From NCBI RefSeq assembly GCF_016859285.1, contig NC_053417.1:23744706-23808705 (forward strand): a stretch of 64,000 nt of DNA, read 5' to 3'. Within the stretch, counting starts at the first letter, position 1; each line of letters starts with the position of its first letter. Below the pieces are notes generated by a model. It had not been told where the DNA came from and did no database searches. It saw only the letters and a program-made list of their open reading frames with translations. The translations under genes and the position numbers were made by a program. The DNA is from Xiphias gladius (taxonomy: Eukaryota > Chordata > Actinopteri > Istiophoriformes > Xiphiidae). Shown here piece by piece: positions 33,901 to 46,890 of the stretch.

Positions 33901-36879
33901 CTGTTGTATTGCTCAGGGATGACTTAACAAATTAACTTGTGATGACTGCTCCCTATTTAAAAAAAAAAATCTTTCATGAGATTTGGCGGGTTTGATCTTC
34001 TCCGCTCAGCATAGTTTCTCTCCTGCAACATTAGGACAAAAAAAAAAAAGATTGAAACAAAACACAGAATCCAACACAAGAATCTAAGGAGATTATTTTT
34101 GTAATTGTTGTAATAAACATCACTATGACTAATGACTGAAGAATATAAAACAAAGCTGATTGATATTTGTTTTTGTTTTGGTTTTTTTTTATGTCCAAAA
34201 GTAAAAATTGTTCAGACGGTACTTCCAAAGCTTTTGTTTTCTTCATGCTATTTTGAGACCCCCCAGGAGGCTGTTGGGCTCTAAGCAGCATCTTGGTTTG
34301 TGCATGATGAGGACAGGCTGTGATGAGTGGATTTTTACAATTAGAATCACTGAAGCAGCAGAAGGGACATAGCTAACTTTCAGTATAAAAGGACGCTTAA
34401 CAGTGAATTTTTGAAACACTGGAGCTTGGAGTTGTGTCGTATGCGCCTCATTCATCTGAGACACAGTATTTATTTGTGTTGAACAAGCTTTATTAGTTCT
34501 GTCTTGTGTACATGTGTTGGAGTGTTGTGTTTTTTGCCAAATTTATCTGAACATCACTGTGTTTGCAGATTTCCCTATTTTTAGCATCCCATCCCCGGCT
34601 GAAATTTTTTTTTTTTTTTTTAACCGATTTTGAAATCGTATTTCCCACACAGCGTTACATGCTCTTGTAACACCTCTGTATTGTATAGTGCTGCACAAAG
34701 TAAGGAGATTAGATTACTAGACTCCTGAGCATATTAAAAGACACGAATCTACCAGTTTTTCTATCGTGGTAGAGCATAATGAGAGAAACTTTGATAGAAA
34801 GAGCTTTTCCCTCTGTCTTCTTATAATTGCTGGGTCTATAAAGTGATCCAGTGGCATATTAAAGCTAGAAAGACATAAGCTGATTCATGCTCTCCTGTAG
34901 AGTCTGTCTACATTTAAAATAACCCTGAAAAATGATCTCTGGTTAGCCAGCTCACCCATTTGTTCCACTTGGGGAGGCATTAGAACCAAATCCTCTTGAA
35001 AGAGTTTAGTTCTAGGTACTCGAATCAATGACGACTTCTCACAGCTTCCTATCCGGAATTTCCTCTGACCGCTGGTGGCTGCAGGCGTGTAATTTGTGCC
35101 AGATTTGCTATGCCGTGTCCACCCTATGACCTCACCACAGAGACGCAGTGTGCATAAACCTTCATCTCTATGTAGCTCTGTCAAAGTATACATGTTGTAT
35201 AGTAGCAGTAGGTTTGTTTCAGGCAGGCTTCAAACTTGTAAACAGGCTCTGTTTGCTTAAACATTTATCTGGTTCCCTCAGTACAGTGAAACTTGCATGG
35301 AAAAGCGGTGCCAATATGAGTGAACATATGCAACTTGACAGGGCTCAAGTATAAAAGGACAGGCTGACTTTTTGGAAGGCATTGTCCGTGGCATAACATA
35401 TTATCATGTACTTCCCATCAGCTTTGTCCTCTAAAAGCACTCTGCTGACTTCAGAAGAAGATTCATGTTGACAACATTTATTCAGAGATGTAAATTACTG
35501 TATGCAAAGTACATCTTATAAGTCCATCTTGTATGTAAAGTACAAGTTGGAAAGACCTTTGGCAGGGAAGAAGAGAAAAACTGGCGATGAGTAAAATGTG
35601 TCTGGCTTCCAAGGGTAGACGAAAGTTTGGGAACCATTGAGCTAGACGGATCTGCCCTGTGAGCGAGGTGGGTGATGCCCCTACAAGTTAACACGCCACT
35701 CTACCAGCGCTGCTTATTAATAGCGACCCGGCACCTTGAGGATTACACGTGTGTCACTAACAGGTACTGCGTGTCCCTGTGTTCCAACACAGATCTGGGG
35801 AAAAAACACATTTAGAAGGTAAGGCCTGATTATCTAACGGTGTCTCAACCCCCATGCCACAGTACAAATCTGAAGCACAGTATGTGATGAGTCGTTTTGC
35901 TGAAGTCCCAATGGATTTATGTTTTCCCCTACCGGTCAGTACCTTCTGATTTTTGCCAGCCTGTTTGTGGCCCTCTGCCCCAGGCCAATGTGTTCATACT
36001 GAAGACATAGATCTTTAAAACAGGGAAACATTTTTGTAATTTCGTTTTTAAAAGGGCTAAATAATTTTCCTAAATCTTAGCACTGTAGCTTTTATCAAAC
36101 ATTAGTCAGACAGGAATAAACAGTGTAAATGTTAGGGACTATTTTCAGCCGCAGATTTAATGCTATAGTGAGTATTTACAACAGCATGTATGTGGGATCC
36201 ACTCAAAATAAACCACAGAGCCTGTGTTGATTGTAATGAAGGAACATGTCGGCCAGTGCGGCACTGTGGCGCATTGATGTGTTTTTAATAGTTTTTCGAC
36301 GACAGTGGAGCTGCACGGCACAGAGGAAAAAACTACATCTGTGAAAACAGGCAATACTTGTTAGCTGGATCTATTCATTGTTGGTTTTTCAGGGGATTTG
36401 TTGACAGTAAGAAAAATATAGAATAGCACCAAATGAAGGGATGTAACTGGCTCTCTTGGCCCTGACATGTACTCAAACGGGTCAGCAGCAGGAGAGTCGG
36501 GCAGAGGAGGAGGGCGTCAAATTGTCTGCTCGAATTAAAGAACAACAGCGCATTAGTGAGTGAGACAGTGGCCGAGCCATCACTCCTCAGCAGGGCCGCA
36601 GAAAAGTAGATGAGGAGCAAAGTGACTGCTGCCCCCTTATAGAACTAAATGGTCTCAACCTGATTGGCTGTGCACTGAAATGCAAATTTTAATGTGTTAT
36701 GGAAAATAAATATTACTGTACCCCAGCCACACCTTTATGAAATAGAACTTATGTAATAATTATGCCAAATTCATATATTTTACTTTTTGCTGTTTTTTTT
36801 TTTTTTTTTTTTCAACGGTGTATTTAATTACCAGGAAAAGACATTAAAAGTTCCCATCTCTGTTATTCAGTCCTCCTGC
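30912..36879. other. srxn1 3' region and intergenic DNA
   Basis: Several AATAAA hexamers occur (for example near 32076), but none is clearly the srxn1 end. Fragments near 31430 and 32430 share CACAGCAGACA/TGTCAAAATGTC blocks with 55990-56040 and are probably repeat remnants. No exon was recognised. Confidence 0.45.
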
Positions 36880-37330
36880 GGAGGACAGGAATGTCCGTAC
36901 TAAATTTCAAGACAATCTGTTAAACAGTAAAGGGCGAGACATTTGACTCAAAATCCTCTGGGCACCTTTTGTGTCTGTATTTAATTTTGTGTCAATCCAT
37001 TCAGTAAAAGGTGAGATATTTAAAAGGATAAGTGAAAACTTTAACCAGCTGATGGTGCTATAGAAAAAGTCAGGGGATCACCAAAGTTACACAGATTCAT
37101 CCTCTGGGCATCATGAATATCTTTACCAACTTTCATGGCGATCAAACCAACGGCTGTCGAGATATTTTACTAACAGCCTGAAATGTCAACTTCATGGCGG
37201 CAGTAAAGGAAAAGTCAGGGGTTCACCAAAGTCATTTGATTTCATTCTCCGGAGACAGTAAATGTCTGCACAAACGTTCATGACCATCCATCTTGTAAAG
37301 TGATGGACCGACAGACTTAACATTACCTTC
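36880..37330 (+). mobile_element. Dispersed repeat (GTCAGGGGATCACCAAAGT family)
   Basis: It has two internal sub-repeats, each with AAAAGTCAGGGG then TCACCAAAGT, a TTCATCCTCTGGGCATCATG-like block and a CATCC/ATCAAACC block. I recognise it as a widespread teleost repeat. No coding capacity. Confidence 0.5.
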
Positions 37331-38851
37331 CATAGAACGGCCAAACATCTAAGAGCGCAGACATAGAAAACCTTTTTTTTCCCCTCACACACCTGGCACT
37401 CTGGCTCAGACAGAGCTGCAGTTCTCGGAGATCTCTGAAGCGCAACAACACAGGCCTCAGTGGGTGGCAAACCCAACATGCTGCCGCCTCATCACTATGG
37501 ATAAATGGATCCACTTCTTCCGGACAAGCAAAAGGACCATTTCACAGTTCCATGAAATAAGGGAGTTGTTAAAAGAGCACTACAAATTCTGTCTTGAGTC
37601 CCGAGTCGACGTGATCGCTCACTCTCACACACACACACACACACACACACATCTTAGAGCATACACTGGTTCCCATGCCCCAGAGAGACACATAATAAAT
37701 TCAGAGCGAGTCTTCATGGGTCCTGGTAAATGTAAATAACCATACGGTAACAGAGTGTGTTTGAGACTTGCCTCATAATTTGTTGGCTGATTGTTCAGGG
37801 GGGTTTGTTCGACACTTAACGTTTTATTACTGCACAATCTCATATCATAACAAATTAAAATGAGTTAGTGTATCTTTCGTAGCTCATAGTATTTTTAATT
37901 AAAATTTATAAGGTTAAATCTCTGGAGCGATTTATTTGAGCTAATTGAAATATTTTCACGGCCTTTGGCGCTGCCGATTCCTGTGGTTGGTTCATGTCCT
38001 TTCTTGGGAGCTCAGTGCTGCTTCAGGTGACAGTTTGGATGTCTGATGTCTGACTGTTGACGCAGCTGAGGCACGTTGAAGTGGCCGAATGTGCTGCCGG
38101 CTGTGGCTGGAGGAGGCTTGTGTCTGCCGATGTGGCTTTGAGGGACTAAATCATCCATTTGCCACCGCTTTGTTTTTTTTTTAAACTCGGGGCGGCAAGC
38201 AAATAAATCCTTGCCATTCCAGGATCATCTGGTCAGTGTTTATTTACTCACTTAACTTTCTCCTGCTGCCTGACCTGTGATCTTCAGTGTGAGCCCAAAG
38301 CAGCATTTACTCTGGGGACATAACAGTAGGATTTTACAATCTCAAATACAGTATAAACGCTGCCCTGTTGTGAAATAGTGATAAATGGTCAAACGTTAAG
38401 TCAGGCTTCCTAAAAAAGATACTCAAATAAAAGAACTTCTTGCATTTGACTTGACACTTTCCATTGTAAATCTGAGAGCTGGCAAGTCAAGCAGAATTTA
38501 CGTACACATCCACTGCGCAAGTTCCCCAAATGCCTGCACAATTATGTTTAGGTGTTGAGCGGACTGACGTTTTATGGGCAATTTAGGTCTATTTCGGTCC
38601 CGACTGTATTGGTGTGGTTTACCAGCCAACAAAAACAAACCTCAGCAGGTGGCAGCACCATAAACATGTCAGACTAACACAAGATAGTAAACCGTAAAAT
38701 AACTGGAGAGAAAACTCCGGTCCCCAAATGCCATTAAAGGACTCTGTATGATCTGTATACATTTGAATTTTGCAAGTGTACATCCACGCTCCCGGCCTAC
38801 AAACATTCATTTTATACAAGAGGAGAGTTCCCTGCACCCTGAACATACAGG
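37331..38851. other. Intergenic, nothing recognised
   Basis: Apart from the CA repeat at 37623-37651 there is no repeat family or exon that I can identify. Confidence 0.5.
37623..37651 (+). repeat. (CA)n microsatellite
   Basis: About 13 CA units. Confidence 0.9.
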
Positions 38852-39398
38852 CAGTGGTGTAAGTACATTTACTCAAGTACTTGTATTTGACCGAGTATTT
38901 CCATTTTATGCTAAATAGATCTGTCTCACTACATTTAAGTGGCGAATATTATTATTATATGGGCCTCCATTATGGTGTATATCATGCTTTTTAGTCCACT
39001 ACCCTTATTTGACAGCTATAGTTACGATTTGTTTTTTCTTTTAAATCATTGGTTTAGTTAAAAAAAAAAGACGCATTGTCACAAAGTAAACTAGCCAGCG
39101 GTGTATAAAGTAGTAAAAGGTTAGTTCAACCTTGACTAGCTAGAACAGAGAGATGCTACTTACACAGGAGTATTATTAATATAATATTTAATGGCATACC
39201 ATTCATTGGGGGGTCTTCTTCTGCAAAATGAGTAGTGTTACTCTTCATACGCCAACATGCTGCTAACACTGAACTATGTCTACCTTAGTAAGATTATGAA
39301 AGCAGGACTTCTACTTGTCATGGAGTATTTATTTATTTTTAAGTGTCATATTTCTGCTTATAATCAGGCAAAGGATCTGTGTGTTTCTTCCACCACTG
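38852..39398 (+). mobile_element. hAT-like non-autonomous element upstream of tcf15
   Basis: It begins CAGTGGTGTAAGTACATTTA and ends TTCTTCCACCACTG, giving matching inverted ends over about 550 bp. The internal TATTTCCATTTTATGC block matches the copy in the srxn1 intron. I could not find a clean target-site duplication. Confidence 0.65.
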
Positions 39399-39751
39399 TG
39401 AATACATGTATAACCTACTGCTATACTGTGTCTTGCAAATGCTACGGTCTGCAAAAGTTACAGCACTTGAAAAATAAAATTACAATCTGTAATTGCTTGA
39501 AAAGTGTGGTGGTAAATTGCTTAAAAAAAAAAACAACAACAACAACCCAATGCCAATGTTTTTTGTAAACATTTCTGGGGGGCCCCAGAGAGCAAAATCC
39601 CTGTAGTGTTATATGTACTATGTAAAATGACTGTGCGTGTGTGACCGGTAGCATTTGAGCATATTTCTGATGAGCTCGTTGTTTGTTTTTCGGCAGTCGT
39701 CGAGCGGCTACTGTAACGACAGCTTGCTGCTGGCAGCTCCTCCCATCCAGC

Positions 39752-39758
39752 TATAAGA
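39752..39758 (+). promoter_or_regulatory. Candidate TATA box of tcf15
   Basis: TATAAGA lies about 240 bp before the start codon in a non-repetitive stretch, with a CAGCTG E-box at 39762. Start of transcription is not visible, so this rests on position and match only. Confidence 0.35.
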
Positions 39759-39997
39759 GCCCAGCTGACCAGGTAGTCCGGGTCCATCCCTAAAATAGGC
39801 CAGTGAAAAGTGACTTATGAAAACACGGTCAGCTTATTTTAGAGCAAACAAACAAACAAGCAAAACAAAACGTCAGTGTTCGCCGGGGGGGGGTTTTACG
39901 GCAGCCTTTGCTCCACTCTGAGATGTAGGAAAAGCCCCTGAGTTTGTTTTCGGACTAATCTGACAAGAGGACTTGGAGCCGGGACTGGTAACTCCTC

Positions 39998-41179
39998 ATG
40001 ATGACTTTTGCCATGCTGCGGCCTGTGGCGACGCACCTAATCTATTCCGACTTCGCCCTCCTGTCCGAGGACGACGAGAACCGCAGCGAGAGCGACGGCA
40101 GCTCGGAGCAGAGTTACTGCGACTCCACCGAGAAGCGCCGGAGGATTTCGCACAAACTGGAGGCGGACTCCGCGGTGGTCATGAAGCAGAGGAGCGCCGC
40201 CAACGCCAGGGAGAGAGGCAGGACCCAGAGCGTCAACACCGCATTCACGGCGCTTCGGACTCTCATACCCACCGAGCCGGTGGACCGAAAGCTCTCCAAG
40301 ATCGAAACTCTTCGCCTGGCATCCAGCTACATTTCCCATCTGGCCAACGTGCTGCTTATTGGAGACGGCGGCGCTGATGGACAGCCGTGCCTCGGCGCGG
40401 TCCATGTGCCGGGGGAGAGCGGGGCGAAGCAGCCGCGGACCATCTGCACCTTCTGCTTGAGCAACCAGAGAAAAGGGGTAAATGCCGTTCCTACGTCTCT
40501 ATGGTCAAACGGCCTCGAAATCCAGTGCGTCTTAAATGCAACTGATGTGTTAAATGGACGGATTTCATCAGAGAAAATTGCAACGGGCCAATCCGCCCTG
40601 AGCCCAGACGGGGTTGTGCTTTTTGTTGTTGTTGTTGTGGCTTTGTAAGACCTTTTATTTTTCTGATGCAGGACCTGTTTATCTTTTATTTGTGACCACT
40701 TCATGTACTCGTCACTTTAACTGGAGCTGTGTACGTCAAAGTGTTTTTCCTTTCCTTTTCTTTTCTTTTTCTTTTTTACGCACTGCACATGTCTTGGCGC
40801 CCGCTGTAAATTCAGGCAGTCACACACAGATGGCTGTTGTTTTTTTTTTTAGCCTGCTGGAACAACTTAACCCTAGTCCACTGATGTAAAAGACAACATA
40901 ATTCCCAGCTCCCTCTTGCATGTAGAAATTAATTAGACCGTAAAGGCAGCGAGGTTGTAAATGGGTTGTTCATTTCTAGACAAATGAAAGTGAATTATGT
41001 GTTTTATTTCCCTAGAACAAAAAAAAAAAAAAAAAACACACACAGCGAGACAGTGGTGCAGTGAAATTAAATATTGTTGATTCTTTATATGACCGGAGGC
41101 ATCTTCTTCTTTCCAGGTAAAGGACGGCAAAGACTGTTTAAAAATGCGAGGACTGGGCCCACTGCGAATGAGACGCTGA
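39998..41179 (+). CDS. tcf15: Transcription factor 15 / paraxis (2 exons)
   Basis: Coding exons are 39998-40477 and 41117-41179, joined in phase 0 (donor GTAAAT, acceptor TTCCAG), giving 180 aa (human 199). The N-terminus ([28 protein letters not shown]) matches paraxis. The basic helix-loop-helix domain occupies residues about 64-120 ([20 protein letters not shown], then [20 protein letters not shown]). The conserved [14 protein letters not shown] block ends exon 1, and exon 2 encodes only 20 residues ending [14 protein letters not shown]. Translation could start at either of two adjacent ATGs; the second aligns better with the human start. Family knowledge: a nuclear factor, dimerising with E proteins, needed for somite epithelialisation. 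The basic region reads RERGRTQ, where I recall RERDRTQ in other paraxis proteins. Confidence 0.96.
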
Positions 41180-41256
41180 CTGAAGACCGGTGAATGATCA
41201 GCAACCTGAAAATAATCAGAGACTTTCTCAGGGAAGAGTCGAAGCTGGCGCTACAA

Positions 41257-41310
41257 GGCACACACACATACACACACACACACGCGCGCGCAAAAACACA
41301 CACACACATC
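41257..41310 (+). repeat. CA-rich microsatellite in tcf15 3' untranslated region
   Basis: CA units broken by TACA, GCGCGCGC and AAAA. Confidence 0.85.
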
Positions 41311-41479
41311 CGTAGATGTACACATGCTGGATCAAACGATGGAAGAAAAAGAGAGAAAAGACTATTTATACTTGACTGAGAAATTTAAGCATAAGCCTTT
41401 CAAAGATGCAGTGCATTTTTTTGAAACTTATGAGTTTTTGTGCTTTTTTTTTTTTTTTTTTTTTTTTTCAAAAGTTTTA

Positions 41480-41505
41480 AATAAAATATATTTTATCAAA
41501 ATAAA
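41480..41505 (+). terminator. Candidate tcf15 polyadenylation signals
   Basis: Two AATAAA hexamers (41480-41485 and 41500-41505) follow the tcf15 stop by about 300 bp, after a CA microsatellite and a long T run. They are the first canonical signals after the gene and are followed by a T-rich tract. Confidence 0.45.
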
Positions 41506-44500
41506 ACTGCTTTTTTTTCCTGATTACTGTTCATACAAAATGAGGTTTGTCATATAAGAAAGAGAAAAGACACCTGTTATATGAACAAAGCTGTCAAACA
41601 AAATGAAGTCGCTCTTGTTAAAATGACTGGGGCACTGAGGTAAAACTGAGTACATGCAGAGATCATTGATGAAATGAAGAGTAGAAACAGAACAGAATAT
41701 CTTTTTTTCCTTGACAAAAAAATCTTTCGAGACCTGTGTTTCAGGTTGGGTGGCATTTGAGAAAGGGCGCTCTTGTTACGAAACAAGCAGCTCAACTGCA
41801 CTTTGGAAAAATGATTGTTCTCAACTCAAACACTGACATTTCTATTAAACAACTAAAAGCTCAGGGAAACTACTGTCTTCGTCTTAAGCTCCATTTGCAA
41901 ACCCAGATCCTCCTAATCACCAATTTAGAGGGATAATATGTCCTCTATGGCTTTATGGAAAGGTGTCACACCCACATACACAAACACACAAATTTCCATT
42001 GTTTCCAGTAATGTTGCCAAGATGTTTACAGCGCGGCAGAGCCACAGCAAAGGTTTAGGGTTACTGGTGTCATTGCCTGGTGTATTTTTTTTTTTTTTTT
42101 TCCCAAATCTCACGATTGGCGTTTTTTTTGAAGTCTGTTATCGATTAGTCACGGCGGCAAATAGTAGCCCTCACTCCGCTGAGAGCCCCCAACACAGCTG
42201 TTGGTATGTCAGGGGGATAAATCACTGCTGTTGGCCCAGTGGACAGGGAGAGATGGGGTGAGAGGTCGGAGGTCACGGTGGAGCACAGAAGTGAAACCCT
42301 GTTGGCTTGTAATCATCGCAAGGCCCAGGCTCTTACTATCGCAGTCATCGCGACGGATAATTGTATTTATTCTCTTAAAAAAAGAGTTTTTCTTGTTATA
42401 TTCTCTTGGAACAGAGCCAGTTCAGACCACTTACCGCTGGAAACAAATTTCATAACATCTGACAAATCGGGCTGCTCAGCGAAAGCAGCCCAGTCTCTGC
42501 GGGCTTCTTCCTGTCTCATCCAGTCTGAAAAAGCCACTCTAGTGATCGGTCTAACAGGCAGATTGCAGCTCAGACACACAGACAGCTGAGCCCGAGTTCC
42601 TGTCTGGCATCGCTTTGAATCCGACCACAAACTTAATGCTCAAAATGACAGAGTAGGGCTCCCCGGTGACACGGGAGGCTGTATGGAAAGAGAGTTTTAA
42701 GGCAGTTAAAGGTGCATGCTGGGGGTCTGAGCCTCCCACCCTCCCCCACCTGCCCTAATTGGAATTTGCTGTGCTGAGTTCTCCATGCTCAGGGCCCTGA
42801 GCCTTCCCAAATGGCTCCCCGAGGCTCCCTCTGGCAGGAAGATGTCACGGAGGCACAGGAAGGGAAAACAACGCCCGGCCGACCTTTCTGAGGAACTCTC
42901 TGTGCGGCGGGCTTTGGGTCAGTGCCAGTCTTGACATCATCCGGCACTGGGACCCAGATGTACAGCTCTCTGGTGATACTTTTTCGGAGCGAGCGAACCA
43001 AATAGTGAGTTTTCAACAAAATCGGAAGGAGACTCCTTTCCCCCAAAGATGACAGGTAACAAATTGATGGCAGAGAGCATCAGAAGAGATTGGGGGGGTG
43101 GGGGCCAAAGGCAGCAAATCAGGTCAGTGTGGATGTGTTTAACATGTCTGACAAGCGAGGATCCACCTGGGGGACCACTGCAAAGGTTTACTACTTCACT
43201 TTGGTGAGTTTTTCCTCTTCCTCGGACACTCACATCTCTTAATCCCAACAGAGGTTTTGAGCAGGAGGAATTTCAGCGGAGATGAAATGAAGCTAGACGG
43301 CAGTTCCACCTCCTCCAGCCAGCTTTGTGACCTGAGATGAAAAATGACCTTAATAGTCTGTGCTCTATTGTTTTGTGAAAGAAAAAAAAAAATCGACAAC
43401 AACAGCAGCAGATCACTTATTACCTCTCTTTATTTTCAATGTCTCCTATATTTCATTGTCATTTGATGGATGACGCCTGAAATCACCCGTGACTTTATAT
43501 AAACAATCATGTACCTAAGTAGCACAGTGACAAAGAGAGATGATTTTTGCCTCTGTTCTTCTTTCTCTCCTGCAGAGTAAAAATCACTGAGTTAAAAATT
43601 TAGGTCAGTATACGACTGACACAGTACACATTGATATTTTTGACGCAGTGTTTTATATTAGTGTTGAGTTATTTATCCAAACGCAAGCTGAAGATTTACC
43701 TTAAAACTGTCACAACTTTGTTAGACGTACCAAACAATATGGCAAAGGATAGACATATTATGAATTAATCCAAAACACATAATGACATTTATGTTTAACA
43801 AGAGCTGGAGTTGGATGAAAACAGTTTGCGACAGTACAGTGTATTTTAGTTTGGGTAAATAACCCAACAGTAATATAAAAACAACAAAAACACTGGGTCA
43901 AAACCAGGGGTTGCCAGATTGGACTGACAGAAAGTCCAGTCACCAGAGAGGTAGTTCAGTTTTTCATTTCCAAAGTCTTTAAGAAATCTCTTAATCTTTA
44001 ATGTAATGTAACACTTTCACTCATATGAAAAGATGTAAGCGTTGACAAGTCTTTTATCACAGAGCGACAACACGTGATGCAGAATAATAACTGGAATAGG
44101 AGAAAAAGTTGCAGCCTTTGTTGTGATGAACTGATATGACATTTGGTTTTGACGTCATCAGTTATCGGTCACTGCGTGTCGAGCTGAACTCAGTGCCCCG
44201 TCAGTCTCAATCATGCTGTTCGGAGCGACAGATTTACGGGAATATAGCCTAACTTTTTCTCGGTAGGAGCCGCCCGAATCACGACCTGTCCAGAATGAGT
44301 TATACCCAACCCAGATAAATAAAAAGAAGCCCAGATAGGCAGAACACTACCCAAACAATGGTCAAAACATACCCTTGTCTTAGGTGGTTTTCCACGCGTG
44401 GGTACTGAGTAAAGTCAACACAGTATTTGGTTTCTGCTATATTGACCCAAAATTGGGCAATTTTTAGTGTGTGGGACTAAATACTGAAAATAAACTAGAT

Positions 44501-45022
44501 AAAATAGCAGCAAGACAATTATAGATTGATATAGAAAGTTATGTGTAGAGGATTTAGGATTTAGATTGCGGCACTACAGCAATAAAGTTAAATTGTACAA
44601 TAAAATTCACTCTAGAGTCAACCTCAAACAATATTGACTGCGTAAAATTTGTCTTCTTCATGTTGCTCATTGTGCAGCTACGTGTTCAGTCTACTAAAAT
44701 AGATGATGCAGAAACAGGAAGGATATAGTGTTTTGTTTTTTTTCAACATCATCTGGGAGCGCCGTCCTGATTCCCAGATGAGTGCTTATCTTCAGAGTTT
44801 TGTGGTTGTGCTGCAGAGCTCTTGTTAGAAACAAACCCGCACATGGTAATATTTTAATAGCTTTTGCTCTCAGTCTGTTTCAGCATGTTTCAAATAGTCA
44901 CTGGCTGGGGAGATGGCCCCTCGCTCACCTGCATGTCAAAGATATTAATGATTCTGAGTCACTCCTGCCTCCCGAGACTCAGATACCTCGCTTCCGATTT
45001 TACTGAACATGACCACTTTTCC
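41506..45022. other. Intergenic, downstream of tcf15
   Basis: 42120-42960 is repeat-free and balanced in composition, with a direct AGGTCG G AGGTCA motif at 42263-42275. The rest is AT-rich. No exon recognised. Confidence 0.45.
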
Positions 45023-45103
45023 GAAAAGAGGAGGAGAAGGAGGAGGAGAAGGAGGAGGAGGAGGAAGAGGAGGAAGAGGAGGAAGAAGAGGAGGAGGAGG
45101 AAG
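45023..45103 (+). repeat. 81-bp pure purine (GGA)n tract
   Basis: Every base from 45023 to 45103 is A or G, mainly GGA and GAA triplets. Confidence 0.95.
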
Positions 45104-45688
45104 TCTGTCTGCCTGACCGTGAGCCGAGCTCCTGGGGGGGGAGAAAAGCTTGTCTGAGGAGCCGGTTGTGTCTCCTCAAACATACAAGAACAATTGTTTT
45201 CATGTGCCAGAGAGTTTGGCAAGGCGTTTCGACACAGGGAGGATGATGGAGAGCTGTGCAGTCAGTAGGAGGGGTGGGTGGGGGGGAGTGGGTAAGAGGA
45301 AATCCCAGAGAAGAAATTAGGGAACAATACAGATCGTCATAACACAGCTCTGCTCTGCTGCAGGCTCGGACAATTAACCCCTAGCACTAAGCAGCCTGCC
45401 AAAGCCCAGAGGCAGAGGTGAGAATCCAGCATTACAGACTTACAGGGGTTTTTTGCTTCCTTAAGTAAACAATTGAATAGGCAGTATGATGCAGCTCCGC
45501 GGCCTCAGCTCCTTCACAAAGGCAGGAATCATGTCAGGCAGTTACAGTCACATTCAGTGGTCAAAAACAAATGCATTATTCAGATCAAACTGGAGAAATC
45601 CCCATAGTCTGAGGGAATAAAACAAGTGCTCATCCTCTCTAGCACAGGAAAACTGCATATGTTTATTATAAAGGATGTTTGAGGTGTG

Positions 45689-45710
45689 TGCGTGTGTGTG
45701 TGTGTGTGTT
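45689..45710 (+). repeat. (TG)n microsatellite
   Basis: About 10 TG units. Confidence 0.85.
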
Positions 45711-45792
45711 AATTTGAGAAATGGGTATCAGTTTGACAATATGCTGAATCAGGCCCTTATTGTTGTTTTACTACATATCAGATATCAATCAG

Positions 45793-46078
45793 CAGTGGTG
45801 GAAGAGGTAATCAGATCCTTTACCGGAAGTATAAGTAGCACTACTGCAATATAAAAATACTTGAGTTCAAGCAAAAGTCCTGCATTGAAAATGTAACAAA
45901 ATGGCATTATGACATGTCTGTAGCTGTCGAATAAATGTAGTGAAGTAGAAGTGCAATATCCCTCTGGATGTTATGGTGGAGCATGAAATCGAAATACTCA
46001 GGTAAGATGCCTCAAATTTGCACTTAAGTGTTTTACTGCACTTATAGAAACACTGCAAATGTTACCTTCCACTGGTGT
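45793..46078 (-). mobile_element. Short hAT-like element between tcf15 and the CD83-like gene
   Basis: It starts CAGTGGTGGAAGAGGTAATC and ends TACCTTCCACTGGTG. It resembles the inverted srxn1-intron copy but is only about 285 bp, so it is an internally deleted form. Confidence 0.55.
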
Positions 46079-46699
46079 CAGTGGGAAACTGGACTGCTGC
46101 TAATGTGATGGAGGTTCTCTGTCTTTGAATTTTAATTGTTGAGTTACCTACGTAACTGCTACGTAACTTTTTGGGTTAATTGAATTTTTCTTTTTAGGCA
46201 GTAAAGTTATCCAGATTCTCTTTTATTATGGTCAATCACCCTGAAAGAGCTACAAACTAACTAACTAACATTATTTATATTGACAAATTTAGTCACAATG
46301 CAAGAAAGGGCGACAGAGACTGATAGATTTGGGGAGGTTAAATGTTGATTGTTGATTGTGTTATTTCACAGATCCATCGCAGAGTCAGTCCAGACCTTCT
46401 GGCTAATTTGTTGGTGCAGGAATTTGAACGTGCATAACAGGAATCAACTGGGCGACACTGTCAATGCAGCGAGTAAAATCCCTGGTGAGCAGCCGCCCTC
46501 CCTTTGTTTTCGAGATTTTTAGCTGAATAATCACAGAAACACAGAAAGCCATCACAACAACTCTGAACTATCCTTTCTTTGAGGAATTTGCTCAGAAACA
46601 CAGGTTTCCAATACTGATTTATTATTTTATCTAACCAATCTGTAAATGCTCTTAATTCTAATATAGCATAAACACGCCTCTGAGTTCCGCTTTAGCTTG

Positions 46700-46890
46700 T
46701 CCCCGCTCCTGTTGTTGCCGTTTTATCACGTGAACCTTTTATTGTTTTCTGTGTCGGGTGTAACAGTTTTAATGTCTTCAGTTATCTTATTGTATTTTTA
46801 TTGTGTTTATGTTTTATGTTTTAATACTCCCCTGCTGCAAAAAACCATTTCCTCCTGATGGGCACAATAAAGATCTTGTATGAACTGAAG
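46700..46890 (+). repeat. Possible LINE/SINE 3' tail
   Basis: It has TGTTTTAATACTCCCCTGCT, then CTGATGGGCACAATAAAGAT, which resembles the 3' end of non-LTR elements (stop-like T-rich region and AATAAAG close to the end). A second similar tail is at 49395-49462. Recognition is by eye only. Confidence 0.3.
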
